Assembly (NCBI RefSeq): GCF_004000905.1
Contig: NZ_BIMD01000022.1
Span: 1 to 64,000 of the forward strand
Direction of reading: 5' to 3'
Length of the DNA stretch: 64,000 bases
Source: Paenibacillus humicus NBRC 102415
Lineage (GTDB): Bacteria > Bacillota > Bacilli > Paenibacillales > Paenibacillaceae
Part shown: one piece after another, positions 17,926 through 26,718 of the stretch
How the letters are laid out: each line of letters starts with the position of its first letter
How positions within the stretch are numbered: the first letter of the stretch is position 1
Made by a program: the position numbers and the translations under genes
Notes under the pieces: generated by a model
The model's input: the letters and a program-made list of their open reading frames with translations, nothing else
Told to the model about the DNA's origin: nothing
The model's database searches: none

Positions 17926-19074
17926 CTATTTAAGGTTGATTACTCTACCTGTAATAACGCCTTTTTCGTCTCTGGCAAATTGAAGCGCCATGTAATTGCC
18001 GTTCGCCTCGCTGAATTGTACGGCGTCCGAATAGCCCGTTTGGCCTTCAGTAAACAGCATGTCCGCAGATAATGCAGACTTCCAGCCGTCATATTCATAG
18101 ATCGCTCTGCCTAAGTCGTCATAAGTCACTTCTTTGACGGATTCGGGTATGATCTCGCCATCGGGTATTTTATTCTTCAACTCATCCATTTTTTTGACCA
18201 TATCCGCTTCAGCGTCATTGGATGCGGTCTCCGGATCCGCTCCGGTTTTTGGGGATGGTTCGTTCCGCATTTTCTTCAGATAGGCCTCGGCCTTGGCGTG
18301 ATCGGCCTTGGCTTTGTCCAGAGGCAGGTCAAACAAAATGGAAGTCCCTTTATAATCCGCATTAGGCTTCACTTCGCCTGTGCTTTCGTTATACGCGAAC
18401 GCTTCGCTGTTATAGAAGCTTTCGCCGCTGCTGACAGCCAAATAGACACCTCTGTCGGCGAACATCTCCAATCCGTCGCATTCAATCAATCTGTACATAA
18501 TCCCGTCTATAACAGTCTCGCTGTAACCGCCATGCATCGTCATGATATTAACCTGCCATGGCTTCTGGCCTTTAATCAAAGGGGATACGAAGAATGGCAC
18601 TTTGCCGTATTCCGCGTCGCTTGTAGCCGGCATAGGCTTGCCATCCTGTCTGGTGATGGACAAAACCGCATAGGTTCTGGCCGGATTGACGGTTTGTGCA
18701 GAGCTGTTCATCTCTTCGAGCCCCGCTCCCGAGACGATCCCGTGCAAGGTGTAGCTGTAGTCGCCGGAAGCGACCGTTTGATTGATTTCGATGGCATCTT
18801 TGCTCTCAAACGCTTTGGCCAAAATATCTTTTCCCAAGTGTTCCGCAACCTGCTTGGGGTTGAAAAATTGAGTAGCGGCAACAGCCGTTATCGACATGAC
18901 CAGCGTGCATACGGCAACCAGCACGGCTATGGAAATCCTTTTTCTGAATACAGGCATTCTTCTGCTTCTCTCCTTTATCCGGTTCAACATTCTTTCATTC
19001 AATTCCTCATCGGGCTCCGCTGTCGAAGCCAAAGCTTCCTTGAACAACCGGTCCCACTTCTCGGACTCATTCAA
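17926..19074 (-). CDS. DUF4179-type membrane protein, probable anti-sigma factor
   Basis: 382 aa single-pass membrane protein. A cytoplasmic N-terminus (~45 residues, Glu/Arg-rich) is followed by one TM (ISIAVLVAVCTLVMSITAVAA) and a ~310-residue extracellular part with the QFFNPKQVAEHLGKDILAKAF block typical of DUF4179. Near the C-terminus lies a Lys/Glu-rich segment (~250-290). No zinc-binding H-C-C motif is present. Its ATG overlaps the ECF sigma stop in ATGA, the standard layout for a sigma factor and its membrane-bound regulator; the extracellular domain is presumably the sensor. Composition is less GC-rich than flanking genes. Confidence 0.82.
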   Translation of the reverse strand: MNESEKWDRLFKEALASTAEPDEELNERMLNRIKERSRRMPVFRKRISIAVLVAVCTLVMSITAVAATQFFNPKQVAEHLGKDILAKAFESKDAIEINQTVASGDYSYTLHGIVSGAGLEEMNSSAQTVNPARTYAVLSITRQDGKPMPATSDAEYGKVPFFVSPLIKGQKPWQVNIMTMHGGYSETVIDGIMYRLIECDGLEMFADRGVYLAVSSGESFYNSEAFAYNESTGEVKPNADYKGTSILFDLPLDKAKADHAKAEAYLKKMRNEPSPKTGADPETASNDAEADMVKKMDELKNKIPDGEIIPESVKEVTYDDLGRAIYEYDGWKSALSADMLFTEGQTGYSDAVQFSEANGNYMALQFARDEKGVITGRVINLK

Positions 19075-19625
19075 AGGGACTCAACCTCCAACATTTTTTT
19101 TACAGCCTCCCGGGCTCTAGACAGCCTGCTTTTTACCGTACCGGACGGAATTCTGAGCGCCGATGCGACCTCATCAATGGACATTTCCGCTGTATAATGC
19201 ATATAGAGCGGAATTCTCAACCGATCGTCCAGCCTGTCCGCCGCCGCTTGTATCATCCCGCGAAGCTCCTGCGACAGGACAGCATCTTCAGGCGTCTCAT
19301 TGCTGTAGGGCCAAGAGTGCTTGTCCACAGCCTCATTGAGCTCCGCTATAGGCGCAATTCTCTGCCTTCGAGCCCATTTCCGCCGGTTGTTTTTACGCAA
19401 TCCAACCGCAATAGAAATCAGAAATCCCTTTGGATTTTGGCTTGCGTCCAATTTGTGGCGCACTTCAATCGCCTTCAGGAACGTTTCCTGATAGAGATCA
19501 TCCGTGTCTGCCTTATTTCCCGCAAGCTTGTAGCAAAATCCGTATATCGCTTTGCCATGCAGCTGTACAAGATTACCCAGTGCTTCAATATCCAAGTAGC
19601 TGCTCCCTTCTGAATGGCCATTCAC
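19071..19625 (-). CDS. ECF-type RNA polymerase sigma factor
   Basis: 184 aa (174 if TTG-initiated) with region 2 (KAIYGFCYKLAGNKADTDDLYQETFLKAI) and region 4 HTH (MSIDEVASALRIPSGTVKSRLSRAREAV). It directs polymerase to its own regulon, usually including this operon. Start choice is open: the ATG at 19625 has no good ribosome site, whereas TTG at 19595 lies 7 nt after AGAAGGGAG. The downstream DUF4179 protein is its likely antagonist. The upstream spacer (19626-19855) shows no promoter I can assign with confidence. Confidence 0.9.
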   Translation of the reverse strand: MNGHSEGSSYLDIEALGNLVQLHGKAIYGFCYKLAGNKADTDDLYQETFLKAIEVRHKLDASQNPKGFLISIAVGLRKNNRRKWARRQRIAPIAELNEAVDKHSWPYSNETPEDAVLSQELRGMIQAAADRLDDRLRIPLYMHYTAEMSIDEVASALRIPSGTVKSRLSRAREAVKKMLEVESL

Positions 19626-19855
19626 ATCTATATGGTCCTAACAATGAGGCGGGTTCATTATTTATTGCCGACTCATTGAATTTCCACTTTAATCCATGAT
19701 CATGCACGGGAGAAGCGCCTCCCGCTATCCTTCTGAAAAGTGCTTGCAGGCAAGAAATAATTTCCAAGCCTCTCCGAGCTGGGACAGGTCCCCGATTTCC
19801 GTTTAATATTCTCTATCGGCATCCAGGCTCGGCCACTATCGGAGGCGAATAAACG

Positions 19856-21463
19856 ATGGAACAGAAACGAATCGCGGAAAAGGCATGGGACGAAAGACTG
19901 CGGCGCGGGATGGTGGATTTCTTCAACTGCCTGCTGTCCGGCAGCTTCGACAACGGCGCCGTGGAGGACGCTGAGGATGCGGCGCGCCTCGCACGGGAAC
20001 TGCTCGACAGGACCGGGGCCGTGCGCTGGCGGCAGGAGATTCTGGGAGGCTTTCTGACCGAATGCAGCCAGCTGAACCTGCTGCCCGGCGCCACGGAGGA
20101 TGGGCTGGAGAGAATCGCTTATGAGGTGAGCGGGATGCGGCTTGAGAATCTCAGCCTGCTTGCTCCCCATACGACACAGGGAAACCGCGCCGAGGCGTTC
20201 GTGAACGGGCCGGACAGCCTGGAGATGATTCTGGAGGAAATCGCGGGAGCGAAGCGCTACATCCATTTCTCCGTCATGCTCTTCTTCAACGACAAGTCCG
20301 GCAATCGGGTAGCTGCCGCTCTGGAGGCGGCTTTGAAACGCGGCGTTCAGGTGCGTCTCATGGTCGATGCGACGCTGAGCGCGTTGGGCTACGACCATAA
20401 CCTGGAATATGGCCGCTTCCCGCTCCTCAAGGAAAGGCTGGAGGCGGCTGGCGCGCAAGTCGTCAACACATTTGAGAGCTGCTGTCCCAAGGAGGCGTGG
20501 CCGGCGAAGCGCAGGGAGCTGGCGGAGAGGGGCGTGCCGGACAGCAGCCTGTATGTCCATGATTTCGCCCAAGCCCAGGCAGAGACGGGGCTCAACATCA
20601 TCAACCACCGGAAATTCATCGTGCTGGACGGTCATACGCTTATACTCGGCAGCCTCAACGTAGGCGACCAGTACTTGGGCGACACGCCGATCATCGCAGA
20701 GGGGAATGTCATTGCCGGCGGCCGTCGGATGGGAATTCCGGGCAGCCCGAAGGAATGGCATGACGGCTGCTTCCGGATCCGGGGAGAGGCGGCATATTCC
20801 GCGAACCGGATTTTCGCCGCTCAATGGGGCGTAGCGACAGGGGATTCGTTCGATCCCGGGGATGAATTCTATTGCCCCTCCTCGGCGAACAGACGATATG
20901 GAGACGAGGAATGCACGCTGGTCGCCAGCTTTGCCGGCAATCCCGCGAACCTGATCCAACGGTATCATCTTGACCTGCTGAAGCATGCCGGGGACGAGAC
21001 GGTCATCGTGAATCCTTACCTCATCGACGACGAGTTCTGGAAGGCGCTGCAGAGTCTGGATGAGGAGAGGGCGGCGCATATAGCCATCTGCAACCCGCTC
21101 CATGTCAACGATCATCCCACCAATCTCGCTGCCGTCCGAGGCCATATGCGCCTCCCTTTCGAGAAGGGCGTTTCCTTTTACGATTACAGCGGAACGGAAC
21201 GGTTTTCCCATTGGAAAGTCGCTTACGACCGCAGGTCGGATGCGGTGTTTCACGGCTCCTACAACTTGAACGAGCGCAGCGCCTGCCATGACTTTGAGCT
21301 TGGCGTCCTGGTGAGAGGCGGCGCCTTCGCAAAGACGGTCAGAGAGATGATCGGCTACGATCTCGGCGTATCCCGCAAGGTCGAGGATGCCGGGGAGTTT
21401 TTCAAGCACCCGGCTCTCCATCCCAGCACCTACCTCAACAAACTCACGAGCAAGTTCGCTTGA
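19856..21463 (+). CDS. Phospholipase D / cardiolipin synthase-like protein
   Basis: 535 aa with two HKD motifs: NHRKFIVLD (His ~252, canonical HxKx4D) and SHWKVAYD (His ~451, with only three residues between Lys and Asp), followed by GSYNLNERS. PLD-superfamily enzymes form a covalent phospho-His intermediate and transfer or hydrolyse phosphatidyl groups. No signal peptide or membrane helix is evident, so a soluble cytoplasmic enzyme rather than a classical three-domain membrane cardiolipin synthase. The start follows CGGAGGCGAATAAACG. It stands alone between the sigma operon and the arsR-type gene. The short second motif could alter activity. Confidence 0.8.
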   Translation: MEQKRIAEKAWDERLRRGMVDFFNCLLSGSFDNGAVEDAEDAARLARELLDRTGAVRWRQEILGGFLTECSQLNLLPGATEDGLERIAYEVSGMRLENLSLLAPHTTQGNRAEAFVNGPDSLEMILEEIAGAKRYIHFSVMLFFNDKSGNRVAAALEAALKRGVQVRLMVDATLSALGYDHNLEYGRFPLLKERLEAAGAQVVNTFESCCPKEAWPAKRRELAERGVPDSSLYVHDFAQAQAETGLNIINHRKFIVLDGHTLILGSLNVGDQYLGDTPIIAEGNVIAGGRRMGIPGSPKEWHDGCFRIRGEAAYSANRIFAAQWGVATGDSFDPGDEFYCPSSANRRYGDEECTLVASFAGNPANLIQRYHLDLLKHAGDETVIVNPYLIDDEFWKALQSLDEERAAHIAICNPLHVNDHPTNLAAVRGHMRLPFEKGVSFYDYSGTERFSHWKVAYDRRSDAVFHGSYNLNERSACHDFELGVLVRGGAFAKTVREMIGYDLGVSRKVEDAGEFFKHPALHPSTYLNKLTSKFA

Positions 21464-21480
21464 ACAGTTCATCCGTATTG

Positions 21481-21520
21481 AAGCCTCCGCTTCGGGCCAC
21501 ATCCTGAAGGAGGCTTTTTT
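21481..21520 (+). terminator. Intrinsic terminator
   Basis: AAGCCTCC / GGAGGCTT stem followed by six T, 17 nt after the phospholipase-D-type gene. Confidence 0.88.
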
Positions 21521-21557
21521 ATCGTTCCTGTCCTCGTGGGGAGCTCACCATCAGCTC

Positions 21558-21596
21558 TTGACGAAGGTAATAAATTCGACTAATATCTAATTAGAT
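21558..21596 (+). promoter_or_regulatory. Sigma-A promoter with overlapping palindromic operator
   Basis: -35 TTGACG (21558-21563), 17-nt spacer and -10 TAATAT (21581-21586). The perfect 12-bp palindrome ATCTAATTAGAT (21585-21596) starts within the -10, an ideal repressor position. It sits 34 nt upstream of an ArsR-type gene, so autoregulation is likely. Confidence 0.8.
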
Positions 21597-21629
21597 TATG
21601 ATTAAATTACAGGAAAGGAGCTGGTCTTC

Positions 21630-22238
21630 ATGCAGCTGGAGAAAGTGGTCGCTTACCACAAGGCTCTGGCCGATCCGACGCGCATCCGGATGCTGATCCT
21701 GCTGGCCGAGGGCGAGCTGAACGGGCAGGCGCTCGCCGAGAAGCTGTCGCTGACGCCGGCGACGATCACCCATCATGCGGCCAAGCTGCGCGAGGCAAGC
21801 CTGATCAACGAGCGGCGCGACAAGAACACGATTTATTTTACGCTCAACGACTACTTCATCCGCAGCGGAGCGCAGGGAGCCGCGAGCTTGATTTACCGCC
21901 GGACGGCGGACAGCCGGGAGGAGAATCCGATGATGGACGAACGAGCGGAGAAATTCCGCAGCGGGGTGCTGAAGAACTTCTTTGACAAGGACGGCAGGCT
22001 GAAGAGCATCCCGGCCCAATTGAAGAAGAAGCTGATCGTGCTGGAGCATCTGGCGGACCGGCTGGAGGCGGGGCGCAGCTACGAGGAGAAGGAGATCAAT
22101 GCCTTCATCAAGGAGGTTCACGACGACTTCGCCACGATCCGGCGGGAGTTCATCATGCATCAATTCCTGTTCAGGGAAAAGGAAATCTACGAGCGGAATC
22201 CGGTCGAGATGTGGCCCAGGTGGGAGGCCTTGTCCTGA
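21630..22238 (+). CDS. ArsR-family transcriptional regulator with DUF2087 domain
   Basis: 202 aa. The N-terminal winged helix (YHKALADPTRIRMLILL, LTPATITHHAAKLREASLI) is a standard ArsR DNA-binding domain; residues ~100-202 form a DUF2087 domain (LKNFFDKDGRLKSIPAQLKKKLIVLEHLADRL, FIKEVHDDFATIRREFI). No Cys pair typical of arsenic/cadmium sensors is present, so a metal signal is unlikely. The start follows AGGAAAGGAGCTGG. It probably represses its own promoter through the ATCTAATTAGAT palindrome. No co-transcribed target gene follows; a perfect terminator ends the transcript. Confidence 0.9.
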   Translation: MQLEKVVAYHKALADPTRIRMLILLAEGELNGQALAEKLSLTPATITHHAAKLREASLINERRDKNTIYFTLNDYFIRSGAQGAASLIYRRTADSREENPMMDERAEKFRSGVLKNFFDKDGRLKSIPAQLKKKLIVLEHLADRLEAGRSYEEKEINAFIKEVHDDFATIRREFIMHQFLFREKEIYERNPVEMWPRWEALS

Positions 22239-22264
22239 GCTTTTCCCCGTTCCATCCTTCCTTC

Positions 22265-22297
22265 AAGGCTTCGGACAAAACGTCCGAAGCCTTTTTC
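22265..22297 (+). terminator. Intrinsic terminator
   Basis: AAGGCTTCGGAC / GTCCGAAGCCTT perfect stem with a five-base loop and T run, ending the arsR-type transcript. Confidence 0.92.
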
Positions 22298-22324
22298 GGT
22301 TCTCCTTCCTTGGCTGGAAAAGGG

Positions 22325-22354
22325 TACATACCCCGGAATCGGCTGGATATACTA
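22325..22354 (+). promoter_or_regulatory. Candidate sigma-G (forespore) promoter of the ger operon
   Basis: TACATA (22325-22330), 17 nt, then TATACTA (22348-22354), 37 nt upstream of the first ger ATG. The -10 differs from the sigma-G consensus CATACTA at one base and the -35 TGAATA at two. Germinant-receptor operons are classically sigma-G dependent, so position and gene content agree. Confidence 0.55.
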
Positions 22355-22390
22355 CCGGTACTTGCACATTCGGGGAAGGGGAGAAGGGCG

Positions 22391-24019
22391 ATGGGAAGCT
22401 GGCAGGGCAAATCCAATCTGTTCAAGCGTACCGCTTCCGTTCAAATCAAAGACCTGACGCTGAGGAAGTATGAGGGCATGCAGGCATCCGCGAGACTCGA
22501 CGAGATGCTCCGCATGCTCAAAGAGGTTTTCGGGGATACGGACGATATCGCGATCCGGCAGTTCCGCATTTTCGGAAGCTTCAACGCCGCTGCCGTCTTC
22601 CTGGAGCCGATGGTCGACCAGGACCGGATCAACCGGGACATCCTGCAGCCTTTGATGACGGCATTGAAGGACGGACAAGCGGAACAGCTGCATGCGAGCC
22701 GGATCGCCGATTACGCGCTCCATGATTGTCTGCATGCGGCGGATGCAAGCGCCGAGATTTCGATCGTCCCGATGCTTCTCGCGGTCACCTCGGGAGAAAC
22801 GCTCATCTGCATCGACGGGAGCCACAAGGCGCTGATCGTCAACACCCGCGACATCAAGAAACGGGCGATCGAGCAGCCCCAGACCGAGCAGGTCATACGC
22901 GGCCCGCGCGAAGGCTTCATCGAGTCGCTCGATACGAACATCGCGCTCGTGCGATCCCGCCTCTCGACGACCGACCTCAAGGTGAAGATGGCTCCGATCG
23001 GCAGGCGCGGGAATACGAATGTCGCCGTCTGTTATTTGTCGAGCATCGCGGATCCAGCTATCGTCGAGCGCGTGCTGGGCCGGCTGGCCAAAATCGATAC
23101 GGACGCCATCCTGGACGCCGGTTATATCGAGCAGTTCATCGAGGATCAGCCGTTCTCCCCGTTTCCGCAAATCCAGAACACGGAAAGGCCGGACAAAACC
23201 GCGGCGGCGCTGCTGGAAGGGCGGATCGCCATCCTGAGCAACGGCTCTCCGTTCGCGCTCATCGTGCCTTGCTTTTTCAGCCAGTTCTATCAGACGCTGG
23301 ACGATTATACGGAGCGGTTCCTCATCGGCAGCCTCATCCGGATAATCCGGCTGGTGGCGCTTGTCACCTCCCTCATTTTTCCGGCTCTTTATGTATCGCT
23401 GATCTCCTTCAACCCGGAGCTGATTCCGACCGACTTCGCCGTGGCGGTGGCGGGAGGCAGAGCCGGCGTTCCTTTCCCGACGGTGATTGAGGTGCTCATG
23501 ATCGAAATATCGATGGAGATTCTCCGGGAAGCGACCATCCGTCTTCCCCAGGTAATCGGCGGCGCGCTCAGCATCGTCGGCGTGCTCATCATCGGACAGG
23601 CGGCCGTCTCGGCCGGCTTCTCCAGCCCGATCACCGTCGTCATCGTCGCCTTTACGACGATCGGCTCGTTCGCAACGCCCGCTTACAATGCGGCGATCGC
23701 CTTGCGGATGCTGAGGTTTCCGCTCATTATTCTGGCCGGCTCGTTCGGCTTGTTCGGCGTGCTGATCGGACTGCTCTTCATCGCGAACCATCTGCTCGCC
23801 ATGGAATCGTTCGGCGTCCCCTATATGGCACCGTTCGTGCCTGGCAATTGGCAGGGCTTCAAGGATCTGCTCCTGCGCGGCCCTATCTGGTGGATGAGGA
23901 AGCGTCCTTCGCATCTGCACACGCTCGATGCCAACCGGCTGCCGCCCGATGCTGCGGACGCGCCGATGCGGAGAACGCTGCAGTATGCCGGCGAGGAGGA
24001 TACCCGGGCCCATGAGTGA
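22391..24019 (+). CDS. Spore germination receptor A subunit (GerAA/GerKA family)
   Basis: 542 aa inner-membrane protein of the spore. The cytoplasmic N-terminal domain (~300 residues, with KAPIGRRGNTNVAVCYL-like block at ~205) is followed by the PFSPFPQIQNTERPDKTAAALLEGRIAI motif region and about five TM helices, then a short cytoplasmic tail. The start at 22391 follows AAGGGGAGAAGG; the longer frame to 22211 would cover the arsR terminator and was rejected. It overlaps the B-subunit gene by 8 nt. With B and C it senses nutrient germinants. Confidence 0.95.
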   Translation: MGSWQGKSNLFKRTASVQIKDLTLRKYEGMQASARLDEMLRMLKEVFGDTDDIAIRQFRIFGSFNAAAVFLEPMVDQDRINRDILQPLMTALKDGQAEQLHASRIADYALHDCLHAADASAEISIVPMLLAVTSGETLICIDGSHKALIVNTRDIKKRAIEQPQTEQVIRGPREGFIESLDTNIALVRSRLSTTDLKVKMAPIGRRGNTNVAVCYLSSIADPAIVERVLGRLAKIDTDAILDAGYIEQFIEDQPFSPFPQIQNTERPDKTAAALLEGRIAILSNGSPFALIVPCFFSQFYQTLDDYTERFLIGSLIRIIRLVALVTSLIFPALYVSLISFNPELIPTDFAVAVAGGRAGVPFPTVIEVLMIEISMEILREATIRLPQVIGGALSIVGVLIIGQAAVSAGFSSPITVVIVAFTTIGSFATPAYNAAIALRMLRFPLIILAGSFGLFGVLIGLLFIANHLLAMESFGVPYMAPFVPGNWQGFKDLLLRGPIWWMRKRPSHLHTLDANRLPPDAADAPMRRTLQYAGEEDTRAHE

Positions 24020-25103
24020 TACGCTGTCGATCTCTTCCATTCGAATGGCCGCGCTCGTGACGAGCGCCAATGTCGGCATCGGCGTCCTGACCTTGCCGCG
24101 ATTCGCCGCCGTAGGGGCCGAAAGCGGAGCTCCGCTGTTGACCGCAGCAGGAATTCTCTGCGGCACCATGTCTCTGCTGCTGCTGGCCTATCTCTGCAGC
24201 CGGCATCCCGGAGAGAACCTGATCTTTTTCAGCGAGAAGCTGGTCGGCGCTCCGGTCGCGCGAGTCATGAACGGGCTGCTGATCCTGTATTTCCTGCTCG
24301 TGTCCGGCATATCGCTGCGGCAGTTCGGGGAAGTCGTCGTGCTTGTCCTGCTCCAGAAGACGCCCATGCAGATCGTCGAATGCATGCTTTTGCTCGTCGT
24401 GGCCTTGTCGGCCCGGCGGGACCTGATCAAGTTTTCGTTCGTCCATTCCTTCTACCTGCCGTTCATTCTGCTGCCGGGCCTCTTCATCGTGCTGATCGCG
24501 ACCCGCAGCATCGATCCGAACAATCTGCTGCCGCTGATCGGCAACCATCGCGGAGACTGGCCGAACGAATCGGTGAAGATCGCCTCCTTGTCGCAAATGT
24601 CCTTCGTGTTCTGCCTGCTCGTGCCGCTCATGAAATTCCCCAAGCGGGCGGCATCGTCCGTCGCGATCGGCGCCGCGGTCGGCGGCTCGCTTTATCTGCT
24701 GGTCGTCCTGACGACGGTGGGCATGTTCGGAGCCGAGGAGACGAAGATTCTGACCTATCCGACGCTGGAGACGGCGCGCAGCGCGTCGATGGGCGTCGGA
24801 CAGCGGCTGGATGCGCTGTTCCTGATCATCTGGGTCATCTCGATCTATACGACCATCTATGCGACCTATTACTTCTCCGTCCATGCCAGCCGCGATCTGT
24901 TCCGCCTCGAAGACCATCGCATGCTCGCTTCCTTCTATATGCCGGCCGTGTACGCCGTGTCGATGATTCCGCCCAACATCCATGTTCTATACTCCTTGTG
25001 GGACTTGTCCGGGCGCTACGGATTTTTGCTGACGGCAGCGTATCCCTTGCTGCTGCTGGTCATGTCGTTCATCCGGTCGGGAAGGAGGCGGGCCCATGCC
25101 TAG
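24012..25103 (+). CDS. Spore germination receptor B subunit (GerAB/GerKB family)
   Basis: 363 aa with about ten TM helices, of the amino-acid-permease-like spore germination family that forms the germinant-binding subunit. Start at 24012 (GGAGGATACCC site) overlaps the A-subunit stop; its own end overlaps the C subunit by 8 nt. Segment SANVGIGVLTLPR near the N-terminus is the unwound-helix region that in homologues lines the ligand pocket. The germinant cannot be inferred. Confidence 0.95.
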   Translation: MSDTLSISSIRMAALVTSANVGIGVLTLPRFAAVGAESGAPLLTAAGILCGTMSLLLLAYLCSRHPGENLIFFSEKLVGAPVARVMNGLLILYFLLVSGISLRQFGEVVVLVLLQKTPMQIVECMLLLVVALSARRDLIKFSFVHSFYLPFILLPGLFIVLIATRSIDPNNLLPLIGNHRGDWPNESVKIASLSQMSFVFCLLVPLMKFPKRAASSVAIGAAVGGSLYLLVVLTTVGMFGAEETKILTYPTLETARSASMGVGQRLDALFLIIWVISIYTTIYATYYFSVHASRDLFRLEDHRMLASFYMPAVYAVSMIPPNIHVLYSLWDLSGRYGFLLTAAYPLLLLVMSFIRSGRRRAHA

Positions 25104-26316
25104 CTGGAGGCGCATGCCGGCCTTGGCGCTGGCGGCGGCGATCGCTTTGCCCCTATTGAGCGGCTGCTGGGACCGGCAGGAGCTGGAGGATCGCGCTCTT
25201 ATTCTCGGCATGGCGATCGATGAGGTGAATGAGGCTGCAGCCGGCGACCACGAGCATACGACTCATCTGCATGAGCCCAAATCGTTGCGGAACCACCGGA
25301 TTCTGGTGACGGCCCAGATCGCCATTCCCGGCAGGGTGCCGCTCGGTCCGGGAGAGAGCGGCGGCGGCAAGCAGGGAGGGCTGCCCGTATGGGTCGTGAA
25401 GGTGACGGGTTATTCCATCGACGATGCGCTCAACAACCTACAGCAGGAAATCGCCAATCCGCGCAGCCTGATCCATCTGCGGATCATCGTCGTCAGCGAG
25501 AAGATCGCCCGCAGAGGGATGGAAGACATCAACGACTACTTCCGCCGCAACTCGGAGGTGAGGCGCTCCACCTGGATCGTCGTCTCGGATATCGAGGCGA
25601 ACAAGCTGATGAACGTGGCGCCGCCGCTTGAGCGGGTCCCTACCCTCTATTTGCTGTCCATGATTGAAAAGTCGGTGGAGATGGGCAAATTCCCTCCCCA
25701 GTACTCCGGCAACTTCTGGAGCGCCGAATCGCGCCTCGGACAGGACGAGTTCCTTCCTTACGTATCCATTCGCCAGAAGGAGAACATCCTGCTCAAGGGG
25801 ATGGCGCTGTTCCGCGGGGGCAAAATGGTCGGCCATTCGGAGCCGATCGAAATCGGCAGCTACATGGCCATCAAGGGGCTCAATCCGGGAGGCTATTCCA
25901 TCCTCGGGGATGTGCCGGGCATAGGCGCGATCATGCTCAAAAGCAACCGCCGCATCGCCCAGACGAAGGTATCCATTCGGAACGGCAAGCCTCACGCGCA
26001 TATCGTCGTCCATCTGGACACCAGCATCGAGGAGAAGATCGACGGCGAATCCGAGCGTTATACGGCGGAGGATTTCGACCTGATCCGCAACCACATGGGG
26101 AAGGAGGTTTCCTACTTCCTGCTGGAGTTCATTCGCAAAACCCAGCGTTACCGGAGCGATCCGTTCGGCTTCGGGGAAATGTTCCGCGCCCGGGAGCCCG
26201 CGTACTGGAACAGCGTCATCAAATCCAAGGAGGATTGGGAGCGGGAGTACGCAGGCATGACATTCGAGCTGGAATGCAAGGTCGCAATCCGCAGGGAAGG
26301 GCTGAAGCTCAATTGA
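25096..26316 (+). CDS. Spore germination receptor C subunit, Ger(x)C lipoprotein
   Basis: 406 aa lipoprotein of the spore inner membrane's outer face. Signal peptide with lipobox LLSGC (C24), then the family hallmark WDRQELEDRALILGMAID. The body is the three-domain Ger(x)C fold; the insertion at residues ~48-75 (His/Glu-rich, DHEHTTHLHEP) is longer than in many homologues. It is overlapped by the B-subunit stop, so all three subunits are translationally coupled. Confidence 0.95.
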   Translation: MPSWRRMPALALAAAIALPLLSGCWDRQELEDRALILGMAIDEVNEAAAGDHEHTTHLHEPKSLRNHRILVTAQIAIPGRVPLGPGESGGGKQGGLPVWVVKVTGYSIDDALNNLQQEIANPRSLIHLRIIVVSEKIARRGMEDINDYFRRNSEVRRSTWIVVSDIEANKLMNVAPPLERVPTLYLLSMIEKSVEMGKFPPQYSGNFWSAESRLGQDEFLPYVSIRQKENILLKGMALFRGGKMVGHSEPIEIGSYMAIKGLNPGGYSILGDVPGIGAIMLKSNRRIAQTKVSIRNGKPHAHIVVHLDTSIEEKIDGESERYTAEDFDLIRNHMGKEVSYFLLEFIRKTQRYRSDPFGFGEMFRAREPAYWNSVIKSKEDWEREYAGMTFELECKVAIRREGLKLN

Positions 26317-26341
26317 TTCCGCGCAAGGAGGCTTGGACCGA

Positions 26342-26545
26342 ATGCTCGATTACAACTACAGCCTCGTCGTGTTCGTCATCCTGAGCCTGTTATGCGGCCT
26401 GTTCATGCTTACGGCGGATTTGCGGATGTACGAATGGCTGGGCAAAAAGAAGGAAGGCGGCTGGACAAAAGGGCTGGCTTGGATTCAACTCGGCTTTGCC
26501 GCGGCCGGAGCGGCCGTCCTGGCGCTGTACCAGCTTCTGTTGTGA
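26342..26545 (+). CDS. Small two-TM protein at the end of the ger operon (possible D subunit)
   Basis: 67 aa with two hydrophobic segments (YSLVVFVILSLLCGLFML and AWIQLGFAAAGAAVLALYQLLL) separated by a basic GKKKEGG loop. ATG at 26342 lies 10 nt after AAGGAGG; the TTG at 26333 is too close to that site. Many germinant-receptor operons carry a fourth small two-TM gene (D subunit) that modulates receptor function; size, topology and position match. I did not recognise sequence motifs beyond that. Confidence 0.7.
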   Translation: MLDYNYSLVVFVILSLLCGLFMLTADLRMYEWLGKKKEGGWTKGLAWIQLGFAAAGAAVLALYQLLL

Positions 26546-26718
26546 GCCTCGGGACAGCGGCCTGAATTCGGTGCCTTTGGGGAGTCGAAGGAATCATGAC
26601 GCCCGGCTTTCTGGATGAATGGAATGCATCTCAGGCGGGAGGCGGCTCTCCCGAATAGGGAGGATGCTTTTGGCTCATCTTAACCAAGCCTGAATTACAC
26701 ATGGAGGAGGAAATAACC

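Noticed and set aside
19700-21502. 600-codon minus-strand frame opposite the PLD-family gene
   Set aside because: Third-position GC bias of the real plus-strand gene explains the open frame; no start signal and no recognisable domain.
22352-24169. 605-codon minus-strand frame opposite the germination A subunit
   Set aside because: Shadow of a strongly supported gene; very high Arg/Asp/His content.
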